This document shows positions 11,740-23,790 of a DNA stretch of 64,000 nucleotides, in pieces. The DNA is from Datura wrightii (taxonomy: Eukaryota > Streptophyta > Magnoliopsida > Solanales > Solanaceae): contig JASDFA010000010.1 in assembly GCA_035772735.1 (NCBI GenBank), forward strand, positions 155,312,501-155,376,500, in the 5' to 3' direction. Positions within the stretch are counted from its first letter, which is position 1. Every line of letters starts with the position of its first letter. The notes below the pieces were generated by a model. It was not told the DNA's origin and searched no databases. It saw only the letters and a list, made by a program, of their open reading frames with translations. The position numbers were made by a program, and so were the translations under genes.

Positions 11740-13860
11740 TATATTATGATATTCATATGATATATATCATGTATTAACAATATATCATAGAAGATTGATT
11801 CATTCCTTTGATATACTACTTAACTTTTATGATATGCATATGGTATATTATATAGTGACAGGATATCATAAACGATTGACAGTTCATTCCTTCAGAAAAA
11901 TACCAAGTCATCTATGATATTAACCCGATGATATTATATCTATTCAAAATATCATAGATAACAAATTTATTTATTAAAAAAAAAGTACTACTCGATTGTT
12001 TATGATGTCCACATGGTATATATTATATACTGACAGGGTCATAGAAGATTGATTCATTCCTCCAAAACATACTAATCGATTATCTATGATACCCACATAA
12101 TATATCATATACTGACAGGATATTATAGAAGATTAGTTCATTTCTTCAAGAAAAATACTCAGTTATCTATGCTACTAACCTGGTATATATCATTTACTCC
12201 CAGAGTATCATAAATGAAAAACTTATTCATTCAAAAAAAAAAAAATACTACTCAATCCTTTATGATGTACACATGGAGCCCATTTGGTTTAGCTGAAAAA
12301 AGTGACTTTTAAATATAAGTACTTAAAGTACTTTTTAAGTGATAAAACTTATTTTATAAATAAATAATTTTGTATTTGGATAAAGTGCTGAAATTGAAAA
12401 AAAATTTATTGATGTGTTTGGTACATAAGTGCTGTTAAACATTTATTTTGGTCAAATGACTGAAATGCACTTAAAGCTGTTAATACTATAAAAAATAAAT
12501 TACCATGATATATTTATTTCTAAAATAATTAAAATTTAAATTAATGAATATTTTTTTCATTTATTTTTAATATAAACTAATTATTTAAGTTATTTTTAAT
12601 TTTTAAAAAATATAATTTGAATAAAATTTATTGTTTTATTTTTTATTTGTAAAATTGAATATAATAATTTAAATGAATTAATAATACTCGATTTTTTTCT
12701 CTTTTTTTCTTTTCATACTTTTAATTATTTGTTTCTAATATGAACAAAGAAAAATAAAATTTTGTCAAAGATTTGAGTGAGGGTATTATTGAAATTAGGA
12801 AAGTATTATGGAGATAAAAAGACAAACTTATCGCTGATAAGCCGAAAAATAAAAAATTGGTATCTGCCAACTTTTAAACTTTTGATTTTTTAAAGCACTT
12901 TTTAACTTTTTTAAGCACTTTTTGAAAAATCAAACTACAAAAAGTTAAAAAGTGCTTAACCAGCTTTTAAGCTAAAACCAACACCCTTATGATATATATC
13001 ATATATTGATATGGTATCTTAAAAAATTGGCTCAGTTCTTGAAAAAATTACTACTCAATCCTCTATGATACTAACATATTATATCATATACTGAAGGATA
13101 TTATTGAGGACTTGTTCATTTTTTCAAAAAAGATCTCAGCCCCTGTGTTAGCAAAAGGGTATATATCATATATTGAAAGAGTATCATTGGGAATATGCAC
13201 ATTTTGATAATTTAATTTTTATATCTTTTTAGCAAGTTTTACTTGTAAATAAAATATAAGAAATAAAGTAATATTTTAGATATAAATTTTATTTGCATTA
13301 GTAAAAATTTAGAAATTATAAAAATATATTTCTATAGACTTTAATTAATAAGTTAGTGATTCTAGTTATATATGATATCCAGATGATGTATATCATATAT
13401 AGACAAAATATCATAAAGACTGATTCATTTTTTGAAAAAAATTATTTCTCAATCCTATATGAATATATTCATATACTGATAGAGTATTACGAAGAAATGT
13501 TTATTTCTTCAAAAGAAAAAAATATATATATATAAATACAATAAATAAAGTTTAAGCTTACTTATAATGTTTTAGTTTTTCTTTTTATCATTTTTAGGAA
13601 GTTAACTTTGATATTAAAAAATTACTAAAAAATAAAATCTTTTTTTAGATAAAAAATTTGTTTTCATTTGCAAACAAAAAAAAATTATAACAATATATTT
13701 TCTATTAATGTAGAATTTAACAAATAAATTAGTGATTTTAGTAATTTTTAAATTATTTTTTGTTTATTTATTTAAAAAAGAGCTCCGTTCTAAGTGAAAT
13801 CGACAGGTTATCATGATATACTGATGGGGTATCATAAAGGAATTATTTATGATTGTGGTC
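11740..13860. repeat. Degenerate ~84-bp tandem repeat array
   Basis: A unit of roughly 84 bp recurs about a dozen times. Each unit has a TATGATRYCCACATGG-like start, then ATATATCATATACTGACAGG, then ATCATAGAAGATTGATTCATT, then an A-rich part with TACTACTCAATC. Clear unit starts lie near 11829, 11913, 12002, 12087, 12170, 12260, 13064, 13368 and 13457. The array is interrupted by a MITE at 12276-12986. Two AT-rich spacers near 13.19-13.35 and 13.52-13.79 kb resemble each other and end in the same motif (TTAGTGATT), suggesting a higher-order unit. No open reading frame persists. Confidence 0.65.
12276..12986. mobile_element. GAGCCC-ended MITE inserted in the tandem repeat array
   Basis: The left end, GAGCCCATTTGGTTTAGCTG, is matched in inverted form at the right end (AGCTAAAACCAACACCC). 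The same ends and internal blocks (GGTACATAAGTGCTGTTAA; GTCAAATGACTGAAATGC) recur on the opposite strand in larger relatives at 23.79-24.80 kb and 48.81-50.24 kb. The ends resemble hAT-type MITEs. An unambiguous target duplication is not visible. Confidence 0.7.
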
Positions 13861-15890
13861 ATATTAATGTTATGCCCAAAAAAAAAACAAGGACAGACCT
13901 ATAATTACTTTGGACCGAAAGAATACTTGCAAAATTAGTCAACAAGTAGGCAAATCAGCACAATTAGTTTGCTTATATGTGTAGTTTATGTGTTTTTCAA
14001 AATTTAAATTTAGTAAACTCACAATATAAATATCAAACTCAAAATTTGGATACAGGACATCGAATAAAATCTTTAAAAAAGTTATCAATTAGTAAGTTAG
14101 TGTTTGATCATAGATTTTAAATTTTATCTTCAAATATATGTTTGATCATGAATTTTTAAATTTTCAAAAGTTAGCTCAGATCAATTTTTGAATCTAAATT
14201 TCTATTAATAAAATTTTTAATTTATTTTTTAAAATATATATGTCTAAGCATAACTTTAAATTTCAAAACATAAATTTTTAAATTTTAACCTCAAAATCTA
14301 CAATCAAAACGGAAGATTGGAAAGATGGAACCTTAGTAAGTAGTAGCTGTCTACGCCAACAACTTCTGGACAAGAGTTTCAATCTTAGGATTTTTGATAG
14401 AAATGGTGATGATTGAGAATAAATTCAATAAATAAGTTTGTCAGATTTTTCATAACTACATGGTAAAGTATTTTTAGTGAGAAAAATTACATTATATGAC
14501 GCTTAGGATAAAATAATTACCCACTTTAATTCATATTCAATTTATTACCTCTTTAGCCATTTTAAATTTCTTTTAACAATTATATTTGCTTCTTCTTCTT
14601 TTTCGTTCTTTTTTTTTCCTATTGCTTTTTTCCTTTCTTTCTTTTGCTTCTTCTTTTTCCTTTCTTCTGTTTCTTCGTTCTTATTCTTTCTTCTATCTTT
14701 GCTACTTCTTCATTCTTTTTTCTTTTTATATTTATATTTTATTTTCCTCTTTCATAAATTTTATAATCAACTTTATAGATATTATTACATAAATTTAATT
14801 TTTTTTCTAAAGATATGTATAGATTTTTATAAATATATCACTATAAAAAAATATTTTCGTAGAATTAATATTATATTATTGATATCTAATATATTTAATG
14901 TTATTATAAATTTTATATTTTGTTACTTAAAAACTGATTGAGAATGATACTCATATTTATTATTATAAATTTAAACATTAATTATTAATTTGAATTAAAT
15001 TGAAAAATTTAAAACTCCATTGTCAAAATTCTTAAAAGCTTGAAAACTCACAAATAAATTTTAAATTTGTTAAAATTTTTAACAAATTGATGATTGTGAT
15101 TCGTTGGTGGCGTCATTTCGAAGTTGTGGTTAAAATTTGAAGCCATTTAGAAAATATTTGACCCATTTTGAATAGAGTTTCATAATTGAAGTTCATAGGA
15201 GATCAAACACAATTTTTTCATTTTTGTATAAGTTGTGTAATTTTATATAACAGTGAAAAGTGTGTATAAGTACCTCTTATATACTATTATATACTTTTAT
15301 ACAAAGATGAAGAATTAAATATTGCTTCTTTAATTTCTTCGTTCTTTTATTTTGTTGATTTGAAATAGTATTACATAAAAAATATAAACTAGTTATTCAC
15401 ACTGAATTAGCCGATAATATATTAATTTTGTATAATTTTATATAATCAAGTAAAAATGTGTATAAATACTTTCTATACACTATTGTATATTTTTATATAA
15501 AGTTAATATATTATTTTACAATAAATATATAATGTTGTATAATATTGTATAAAGTTGTATACTGTATGTACAAACATTGTTGCGGATTTATAAATTTTAT
15601 TGGTGTTTTTCAATCTCTAAGCATCCAATCAGATTTGGATTCTCACCTCCTACACTTAACCATCCAATAATTCTTTATTGATTCCGCACATTAAACTATC
15701 TATTATCCTTCAAACTACATAATTTTATAGCAGGCTTTAATCTCTCCTTAGTAGGGGGTAACTACCCAGACTCAAGATCGGATTCTTCATTATCCAACTA
15801 AACTTTATAGATAATACCCTATAATTCACGGGTAGAAGTATACACTTCTGAACGATCTTAAAAAACATAGATAAATAAAAATTTCTCCAT
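13861..15890. other. AT-rich intergenic DNA with pyrimidine and TATA-rich tracts
   Basis: No gene is supported. A 180-bp strand-biased tract of C and T (CTT-rich) lies at about 14585-14760 and produces spurious Phe/Leu/Ser-rich reading frames. Between about 15235 and 15570, motifs such as TATACTATTATATACTTTTATA are reiterated imperfectly. These are low-complexity sequence. Confidence 0.55.
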
Positions 15891-15899
15891 GTGAAATGA

Positions 15900-16700
15900 T
15901 ATGTTTAGTGGTACACCATCGGTTGATTGTTGATCATATGCATTCGGAGCATCATTGTCAGAATCGTCAACATTTTCACCAGCATAAGTATCGACACAAG
16001 TATTAACTTCTATCTTGGTCCGCGTTTCAAAAACTCTTAGAATCTCCGTAACTTGAGGATACTGCTAATTCCTGTCTATCTTTAAAATTATAACAATGAT
16101 AATTATCGACATCACAATTTGTAGCAAAGTTAGTATATCTATGAACATATCTATTGGATGGAATATCAATTTGTGGTGTAGTACTTTGTGATAAGAAGCT
16201 CGTGAAACTTTTAAATTCTGGAAAACTACTCATTATATCTACAGATGGTTCGTAAAGATCAGGAAGAGGTTCATTATGATTCAAAGAGGGTGCAACAAAA
16301 TTCAAAAAGCGAGAATTTAAATTAGGTGCAGCCTCAACAACATCCAACACTTTTTGTTACATCTCCAACAAATTAAGAATCATCATACAATCCACAGTAT
16401 CAGGTGCTATCATAAAATCTTACATAGACTTATTGTCAAGTATGAAAATTTCAGAATAACAAGTATTACCCTGAACAATTGAAAATGGTCATCCACCCGA
16501 AATAACCAACCTTAATTCGTTTTCATTTTAATACGCAAGTTTCTAGCAAACCAATTGTACTCAACATTTAATGGAAGTTTAACAACGACACGAGAACTAC
16601 AAATATATTTAAATGTGTCAAATTTATATATTACATCACCTCTCCAGTACAATACAAATCTAACATTATGTCGATTCAATATTTTAAGACCTGTAAAAAA
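15900..16700 (-). pseudogene. Decayed N-terminal part of a MuDR-like transposase (tentative)
   Basis: On the minus strand an open segment of 107 codons (16350 to 16027) is preceded, after stops and frameshifts, by a readable stretch near 16660-16520 containing VLYWRGDVIYKFD and WFARNLRIKMKTN. Coding similarity continues through LRLVISGGWPFSIVQG. This order resembles the N-terminal region of plant MULE transposases, which begins with a YWGG-like strand followed by an IKMKTN-type motif. That is a recognition call, not a search result. No transposase core or zinc finger is seen downstream. It could instead be another plant-repeat protein. Confidence 0.4.
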
Positions 16701-18570
16701 AAATCTTGATTGTCAATAAGTTATTTACTCAATAGGGAGAGCAAACACTATGAAAAAGATCACCAGCCTTTTTTTCTTTGTAATTTTGTTGAAGATGTCC
16801 TAGCATGCATGACCTTTAGAATCTGAAAAAACTATCTCCAATAGTCACAAAACATGCTTTTTGGGGGGAGTGATACTATTTCATCAATCGAGTCAGGTAT
16901 TTAACATATTCATACCTAACGATTTTCCACAAAGTGGTGACGAAACGTATAACTTGTATAAATCTTTCCATTCTCCAGGTCGATCCGTTCGTCGAGTTAT
17001 TTATCGATCGCAGACATTAGTTGTAGAGCAAGTCACATTCGTGTAGGAGTAGGGCTTTGTATTGGTCGGTCGATTCAATTTTAAAAGTTATAAATTTGAC
17101 TTATCAGTTATCAGTTTGTAGATATGCTAAAACGTTAAAGAACCATTAAGATATGGTTAATCAGTTATTGATTCGGTTATCGGGTTAATCGTTAAGATCT
17201 CACATGAAAAATCTCGCAAGTCATAAGTATATTTAGCTAGGAAAAATAGGTGAAAAGAGAAAGAACATATAGATTTAGACCAGCTAAAACCATCAACTTT
17301 AATTTAAATTTGAATAACACCCCTTTCACTTTTCATCGGCACCCGGTTCATCTTCTTACTAGGATACTTTATATTAAATGTTAAAATTATAATTTAATAA
17401 ATTATTATCAGGTTATTGGTCCACCCATTAAAAAAGTGGTCACACTGATAACTAACCCAATAACTTGGGACTTGGGATAGTAAATCAACAATCAAGCCTT
17501 TAAAACTTAAACTAATAACCTGAATTATTAATTCAATAACCCAATTATCGATTCGGTTTATTGATTTAACAGTTAATTTGTACAGTTCTACATCAATGCA
17601 GAAAAAATAATTTTTTTAAATCTTCTGAAAATTAAAATAACATTAATAGTACTTTAAAAGATATAAGTCTTTTATCAAAATTTAAAATATTAATTAAAAA
17701 CTCATAAATAATAAAACATTTTTAGTGTAGATATATTTAATAATTTATTTATTTTAAGACGTAACAATTGCACATTAAAAATATTTCATTACCTATTATT
17801 TTTGCCATTTTATTTATAAAAAATTAGACAAACTCATTTATTGAATTTATCATTCAACCATCATTATTTTTCATAAAAAATTCTCAATCTTATCCAATGA
17901 CGTGTTTCTAACAAAAAGTTAGAGCAGATGAGTATGACCACGTCACCTCCAACCAACTCTCCTACAATTTCGGGCTTCCCACTGTCTGTGTGAGGTGTTG
18001 TCTTGTACTTTTCTCTCATGCAATAGTTGACTTTAAAAATTTGTGAATCCATAAAAAGTTAAAAAGATTAAATTAATTTATTTTTATTTTAATTTTTGTA
18101 AAATAAAAAAAGCCTTACGAAATTAACATTAATTATACAAAGCACATATAGTAAAAAATTTCATTCAAGATCTTGTTCAGTGGGACGATTAAAATACATA
18201 TATTTTTATCAACGAAATTGCAATTCGAGTCATAAGAGGATGGATTTTTAAGTCAAAAAAACATTCTTTAATGAAATTACTTTAATACAAATTTAAATTA
18301 ATTAAACTTAAATATATTTCATTATTTATATATAAATTTTTAGTTCTATATATATATATATATATTTATATTTATTTAATGAACAAAAATTTTAGATGAA
18401 CCCATTCCACCTTTACAACTCGCTTGCGGGTGAAAATGGCTGGCTAAAAATGTATGACTCACAGTAATTATCTAATTATAGAGTAAATGGCTCGAAACAG
18501 AGGCATATTAGCCGGACGTCCAGTGCTTCCTCTCAATGTTCCCCAGCCACTAAATCTTTGCTTAATCCTA
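16701..18570. other. Intergenic DNA with TCGGTT-rich repeat remnants
   Basis: Between 17.05 and 17.6 kb the motif family TTATTGATTCGGTTATCGGG recurs in both orientations (near 17165 and 17540), suggesting a decayed foldback or MITE. A (TA)n run sits near 18349-18364. No gene is seen until the promoter of the next gene. Confidence 0.45.
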
Positions 18571-18577
18571 ATTACCT

Positions 18578-18587
18578 CTATAAAAAG
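18578..18587 (+). promoter_or_regulatory. Candidate TATA box of the DRM1-like gene
   Basis: CTATAAAAAG lies 350 bp upstream of the ATG at 18936. It would imply a leader of about 320 bases rich in CT and A tracts. It is the best TATA-like match between 18.4 and 18.93 kb, but the distance makes the assignment tentative. Confidence 0.45.
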
Positions 18588-18935
18588 CCTCTCTTAACCA
18601 TATCAGATTAATTAATTAATTAATTTAATTTCATCTACTAATTTCTTTTGTTTCTCTAATAATTACCTCTCTCTTTGTAAACTTGTAACAGTCGCATTCA
18701 GGTGGTGTCCCCCGCCTTATATTTCAGACGTTTAGCATCACCTCAATTACGGTTGTTACAAACAAAAAAAAAAAATTACTGTAAAACAACGAAAGAAAAA
18801 GAAAATAAATAATCAAATTACTAGCCAAAGGTTTTGATTTTTTTTTTTAGTTCAGATAATAATCATTTGATTATTCATCGTGTTTTTTTTTCTTTCTCTT
18901 TCTTCATTTTAAAATAAAATTATAATCGACCGATA

Positions 18936-19803
18936 ATGGGTTTTCTTCACAAGCTGTGGGACGACACAGTTGCCGGCCCGGCACCGGATTCAGGCCTAGG
19001 CAAACTCCGCAAGTACAACTCTTTCGCCGGACGCTCCTCTAGTGCTCCTCCGTCTCCCACGAAGGTCGGCCACCACCACCCCGTCGGTGCCGCCTCCGAC
19101 GATCTGATGCCGGTTTCCCGGAGCATTACGATTCTCCGCAGCAACTCGACGTCTTCCCGATGTGGCAATACTACGCCTGATTCTGGCTCTGTTCCATCTT
19201 CTCCGGCTTTTTCTAGCGCTACAAATTCCCCATTTGCACGTTAGTCCTCTTTCCAGAATTAATCCCTCTTAGAGTTTTTTTTTTTTTCTACTCATAAAAT
19301 GATCAAAAATATTCTCATCTGCGGTACGAAATATCTTAATTTTATCTATTAGCAGATCGTCTTATATTTGTTCCTTTATCTTAATCTCTAATAGAGCTTC
19401 AGCTTAAAGTATATTTGATGTTAATTTAGAATGGAGGAGTTAATTTGAACATTTCTCTGAAGTATTTTAACACGTACGAAATATCTTAATTTTAACATCT
19501 CTAATGTTTTTTTTAACCTTATAGCAAGCACACCACGGAGGAATTACAAGAAGCAACTGAAGGGAAAAGCGACTACGGAGCCGTCTCCGAACTATGATTG
19601 GTAAAATTTCTTAATCCTTGGGAAGCTTTCCCTTCTTGCCTCATATCTCGTTGATTATTTTCTTCTGTATTCTGAAAGCTGCATGCATATGCTCCTTCTG
19701 ACTGAGTATTTTGTATTCAGAAAATAACAAATTTCCGGTAGTGCATCTTTTCTCATACAAAGAATTGTGTTGCAGGATCGTGCTGAGTGCTTGGGATCGT
19801 TGA
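18936..19803 (+). CDS. Dormancy/auxin-associated family protein (DRM1/ARP-like)
   Basis: Three exons, 18936-19239, 19525-19600 and 19776-19803, are joined by GT-AG introns that keep frame and yield 135 residues. The protein begins MGFLHKLWDDTVAGP and ends in YDWIVLSAWDR, the two most conserved signatures of the dormancy-associated/auxin-repressed family. The middle is a Ser/Pro-rich, low-complexity stretch with SPFAPSTPRRN near residues 96-108. The biochemical role of the family is unknown. It is widely used as a marker of growth arrest: expression rises in dormant buds and under sugar starvation and falls with auxin. The small size and intrinsically disordered character are normal. The last exon encodes only nine residues, so automated calls could easily lose the conserved tail. 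Family assignment is very secure. Confidence 0.95.
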
Positions 19804-20200
19804 CGAGAGAAACAGAGCTAACTATTTTTGTGTGAAGAATGAAAAGACTGCTGCAATGATAGAAATTAATTAAGCCGGCCGGCCGGCCCGTCCGCTGCTA
19901 ATTAAAGGGATTTCCAATGTTGTTCATATTAGTTAGTGTATATAACCAGAATAAAAAGGTTCCATGTACACAAGGAACCTGATTATGTTAATATCAGGGA
20001 GAGAGAAACTACAAGTAGGAGATTTTACTTATAAGCTGCTTCCTCCATCTGTCTGGAGTGATGCTCATTTTTTTTTTAATTTTTTTTTTATTTTTGGGTG
20101 GAGATTGGCCCTCTCAAGGGAGCTGCTATCTCAGTATATGGTTAATTACTCTGTTGTGAGTATGATGTACTCCACATTAATAATGCTCTTTCAATAAAAC
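19804..20200 (+). other. DRM1-like 3' untranslated region
   Basis: Non-coding sequence after the stop, containing a self-complementary GGCCGGCCGGCC block near 19875 and ending with a canonical AATAAA at 20193-20198. The GC block stands out in otherwise AT-rich DNA. Confidence 0.6.
20193..20198 (+). terminator. Polyadenylation signal of the DRM1-like gene
   Basis: AATAAA about 390 bases past the stop codon. It is the first perfect canonical hexamer after the gene in a plausible 3' UTR. Confidence 0.5.
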
Positions 20201-20469
20201 TTGAATGAAGCTCCAGTTTTAATTTAATTTGTTGCTGGAATTGTTTGTTATTGTGTATATAAAACACGGTAGCTCTTACATATGGCTTCGTTAAATTTGA
20301 CGATGAGATAGCACGGGTCCAATAATTTGTATTATTACATATTTTATTTTGATATATATAATTTGTTATGGGATAATATATAATATTTAATTAAAAAATA
20401 TATTAGAGTAGGTGTTATTAATTATGTGTTTAAATGTATTATTTATTATAAATTAATTATTTATGTATT

Positions 20470-21110
20470 TTTAGAAAATAATAATAATAAAATAGTTCAT
20501 ATATTTATTTGTATATGTTCTTTACTTATATAACAGATGATTTACTGTATAAAATTTAGTTTATACAAGAAAGATTAGATTATTGATTCTTATAAGTTAT
20601 AAAGATTATGTTCACAATCTAAGATGTGACTGGATAAGTTTCTAGAATGATTCTAGGACACGATTAGATATAATTTATCTTGATTGTGAGAGTGGTATAA
20701 TTTTAACTTCTTGTGCTAATACATCTTGTATGTATTCGATGGACCAAGTAGAGATAAATATTTTATATTGAGTTAATAAAATAATTCTCTAGTCCATTAA
20801 ATATATATACTCTTAATTCTAACATGATTGTTATTTATTACGTATATTATTTATTAAAATAATAAATTCTTTCGTGGGTCAATATGACTAAAAAATTGGA
20901 TGATAGCAACCTCGGTAATTGTTAGTCGATGAAGTTCATGTCTTGGTCTAGACATTGATCATACACCTTTATGAAAGCTTATAAGTTTCGTGTGTAAATT
21001 CTACATGTGAACTTTATATTCGGCATATAAAATAAGCTAAGCAAAAATATAAAGAAAATAATTAATAAATTAAATTGTCATTAAGTTATTTTGATTGATT
21101 AGTTTCTAAA
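20470..21110 (-). mobile_element. Fragment of an LTR, inverted relative of the solo LTR at 32.8-34.1 kb
   Basis: Read on the minus strand, this stretch matches the right part of the 32786-34128 LTR in order. Shared blocks include the TTGGTCCATTCAATACATACAA region, the TAATCAAGATAAATTATAT region and the TACATTAATATAAGTAAAGAAC-like region. Similarity continues to the CATGAA..CTTATAAGC block near 20970-20995. Only part of the LTR remains and no coding region is attached. The ends are approximate. Confidence 0.6.
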
Positions 21111-23000
21111 TCTTAAAACGGAAAGTTAAATATGGTTTGATGAAAGAATTGCAAAATTGGATTGAGTAGTGTAATTACAAATTTTTAATAAAATACTTTG
21201 TATATATTATTGTAGAATTAATTCCAAATATTTTGAATTAATTCCATAATAGAAATCCTTGTTAATTAAATGATGTGGTCTTTGTTGTGCCTGAATAATT
21301 AAGAATTAAATGAAATCAATTTATTTGTGAAAAAGAAAAACCCAACAGGTTTAAAAAAAAAATTAAACCTTAAAACATGTGGCGATATAAAGAATATTAT
21401 TCCATAAAGAGATTATGACTATGATATGCTTTCTACATATTTTACGTAAAAATTTGTTCCACAAATTCTTTTAGATTCCAATAATACTTGTGTTATGCAA
21501 CAAAAAAAATCATGTAACTGGTAGTGATTGCGATATGGTGATAATTTTATTTTAAAAAAATTGGATGTCAATTGTATTGATCAGTTATGTTTTCCCTTCA
21601 AAAGAAAATTCATTTATCTCTTTATGTATTCATTATCTATTTTAAGAAAAAATTTATCCACACAAATAAAATATATTATATTTACAAATTCAACTTACTG
21701 CATTTGAAGAGTCTTAATATATTTGATTTTATCCTCTAAGTATGGATGCAAACATATTAATTGTTTTCAATTTAGTTCAATTATCATAATCTTTTGTTTT
21801 ATTATAATTTTTAAATTAAATATAATCACAATTTAAAGACATATTTTAAAATTTTAAACTTAACTCATTAATAACTATATTTACATAGTGCACTAAATTT
21901 CAAATAAAGAATTAACTTTTGTATAACATAATTTCCGTGTATGATTCATAGATTAATTTTAATACATTTTATATGCTTATAAGTACAAATTTATTTATAA
22001 TATTTTTTAGAAGCTTTGGATTTTAAAAAAATATTTAGAGAAATTCAAAAGCTTAATTATATTTAAAAATATTATTTTTTTATTAAATGCACCATTATAT
22101 CAATAATAAATATTTAGTGAAATAAAAACAATTAAAGAGTGAAGAAAAAACAAAACATGAATAAAAATAGATAATGGTTGAATGTTTTTAAATTTTATGG
22201 AATTGAATAAGTCTTTGTAAAAAAAAATTCTCACTTATAATAACTATATGATATTAAAAAAATGGGTCTGACAAAAAATATAATTATTAATCATTTATAT
22301 TGCACATGTTTAGAGATAATTGGTGAGAAAATAAGATAAAGACCAAATATATAGTACAATACAATTTGAATTGCTCTTTGTACAACTCTTCATTGCCATG
22401 GTCATCCATGCTATAAAAAAATATCTAGCCACTATTAATAAAAAAAAGAAAGATGAATGGAGAATTTAATATACAACAACGTTAAGATAAAAATAAAGAA
22501 GCGGTAAATAAATTCAATGGAAAAAGAGAAAAAAAATAATCAAGAGAAATAGAACATTTTAATATTTTTATATATTTTTATAATAAAAGAATATCAATTT
22601 TTAAGTTTTAATACATGTTCTTAAAATACTTATAAGTTAAATGTGAAATTACAATATTATCCATAATCGTTCCTACCTAGCTCTTTTATATATTAGAAAT
22701 AGAAATAAGGACATATTTGGGGTCAATTTTTTGTGAACAGAAAATTTGATCTATTTTTCATAATTGAGGAGCAAATCTGAGTCAATCCATAGATGATAAA
22801 GACGTAACTAAGACCAAATTCAATAAAAGGGTAAATTTATTCAATTTTTCACAGTTGAAGTGAATTAGGCAGGACTGTGGATAATGGTGTTAGTAGGGTG
22901 TATCTACATTATCATTGATTTTTATTAGCGTGTAAAAATTTCAGTAGACATTATGATACTGGATGTACAGATATTACTCTATATAAATTATTACAGATGG
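21111..23000. other. AT-rich intergenic DNA
   Basis: No gene or well-formed element is seen. Composition is uniformly AT-rich with stops in every frame up to the first tRNA gene. Confidence 0.55.
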
Positions 23001-23012
23001 AGGTCATTAGCT

Positions 23013-23085
23013 GGGGATGTAGCTCAAATGGTAGAACGCTCGCTTTGCATGCGAGAGGCACGGGGTTCGATCCCCCGCATCTCCA
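23013..23085 (+). tRNA. tRNA-Ala (anticodon TGC), copy 1
   Basis: This 73-base gene folds as a standard cloverleaf. The acceptor GGGGATG pairs with CATCTCC before discriminator A. The anticodon stem CTCGC/GCGAG encloses TTTGCAT with anticodon TGC (reads GCA codons), and the T stem CGGGG/CCCCG encloses TTCGATC. There is no intron, and CCA is not encoded, as expected for a nuclear gene. Compared with the copy at 26372 it has one substitution, A for G in the 3' side of the D stem, which turns a C-G pair into a C-A mismatch. An oligo-T Pol III stop follows at once. Confidence 0.95.
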
Positions 23086-23086
23086 C

Positions 23087-23091
23087 TTTTT
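23087..23091 (+). terminator. Pol III terminator of tRNA-Ala copy 1
   Basis: A run of five T residues one base after the tRNA end, the normal RNA polymerase III stop. Confidence 0.8.
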
Positions 23092-23790
23092 ACTACTAAT
23101 TCTTTTTCAGATTCAACCCAAATTCGTTTCCATTTACATTTTATGTTGTATCCACAATAGCCTGAATTTGCAAAATTAAAATCTTTGGTAAAAGTAGTAA
23201 CTAATATGTCTATCACATGTTAAAATTTTAGCTAAAAATAATTTTTTACGTATAAGATAAAATTTTAGTTCGATCGATTTTCGAATTAGGTGTTGATCTG
23301 TGATAAAAACGAAGACACATTTTGTAAATTTTGTTCTCAAATATGTCATTACGAATAAAGTGTTACTTCTTTTTAAAGGACATCTGAGTTTCGTTCATAT
23401 ACAACATTATATATTAAGCTCTCTAAGTTCCCAAGTATTTTTAGTTGCAGATGTTCTAAATTTCCTTTTCCAGTGATGTTGCTGGTCAATCACATTGGAG
23501 CTCAGGGCAACTCACCCTTACATCTTAATTCAAATTGTGCAAATACTGATTTATTCTTCATTACTTTCAAGTTACTTCGTTATAATTCTATTATTTAATT
23601 AATTTTTTTTACTTATTTTTAAATTACCCGTACAAATTCAATTATATTATTTTAAAAATTAATATTAATTTTATATCAATATATATAATTTAAATTCGAA
23701 AAATATACGAATATATATGCCCAATTCCCTTGTGTCCGCAAGTTAGCTTAAAGGTTGGTCAAATCAACTAAGTATTTTTTAATTTTTTGT

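Noticed and set aside
12276..12986. Defined 8-bp target duplication for the MITE
   Set aside because: The flanks are themselves repetitive TATGATAT-type units, so any match is ambiguous.
11740..13860. CRISPR-like array
   Set aside because: Repeats are degenerate and directly abutting, with no conserved short repeat and unique spacers, and the DNA is plant nuclear.
14586..14941. Phe/Leu/Ser-rich frames of 68 and 80 codons
   Set aside because: They arise from a pyrimidine-rich low-complexity tract and read like a chance hydrophobic peptide.
22997..23216. Short frames across tRNA-Ala copy 1
   Set aside because: They run through the tRNA gene itself; the tRNA fold explains the conservation.
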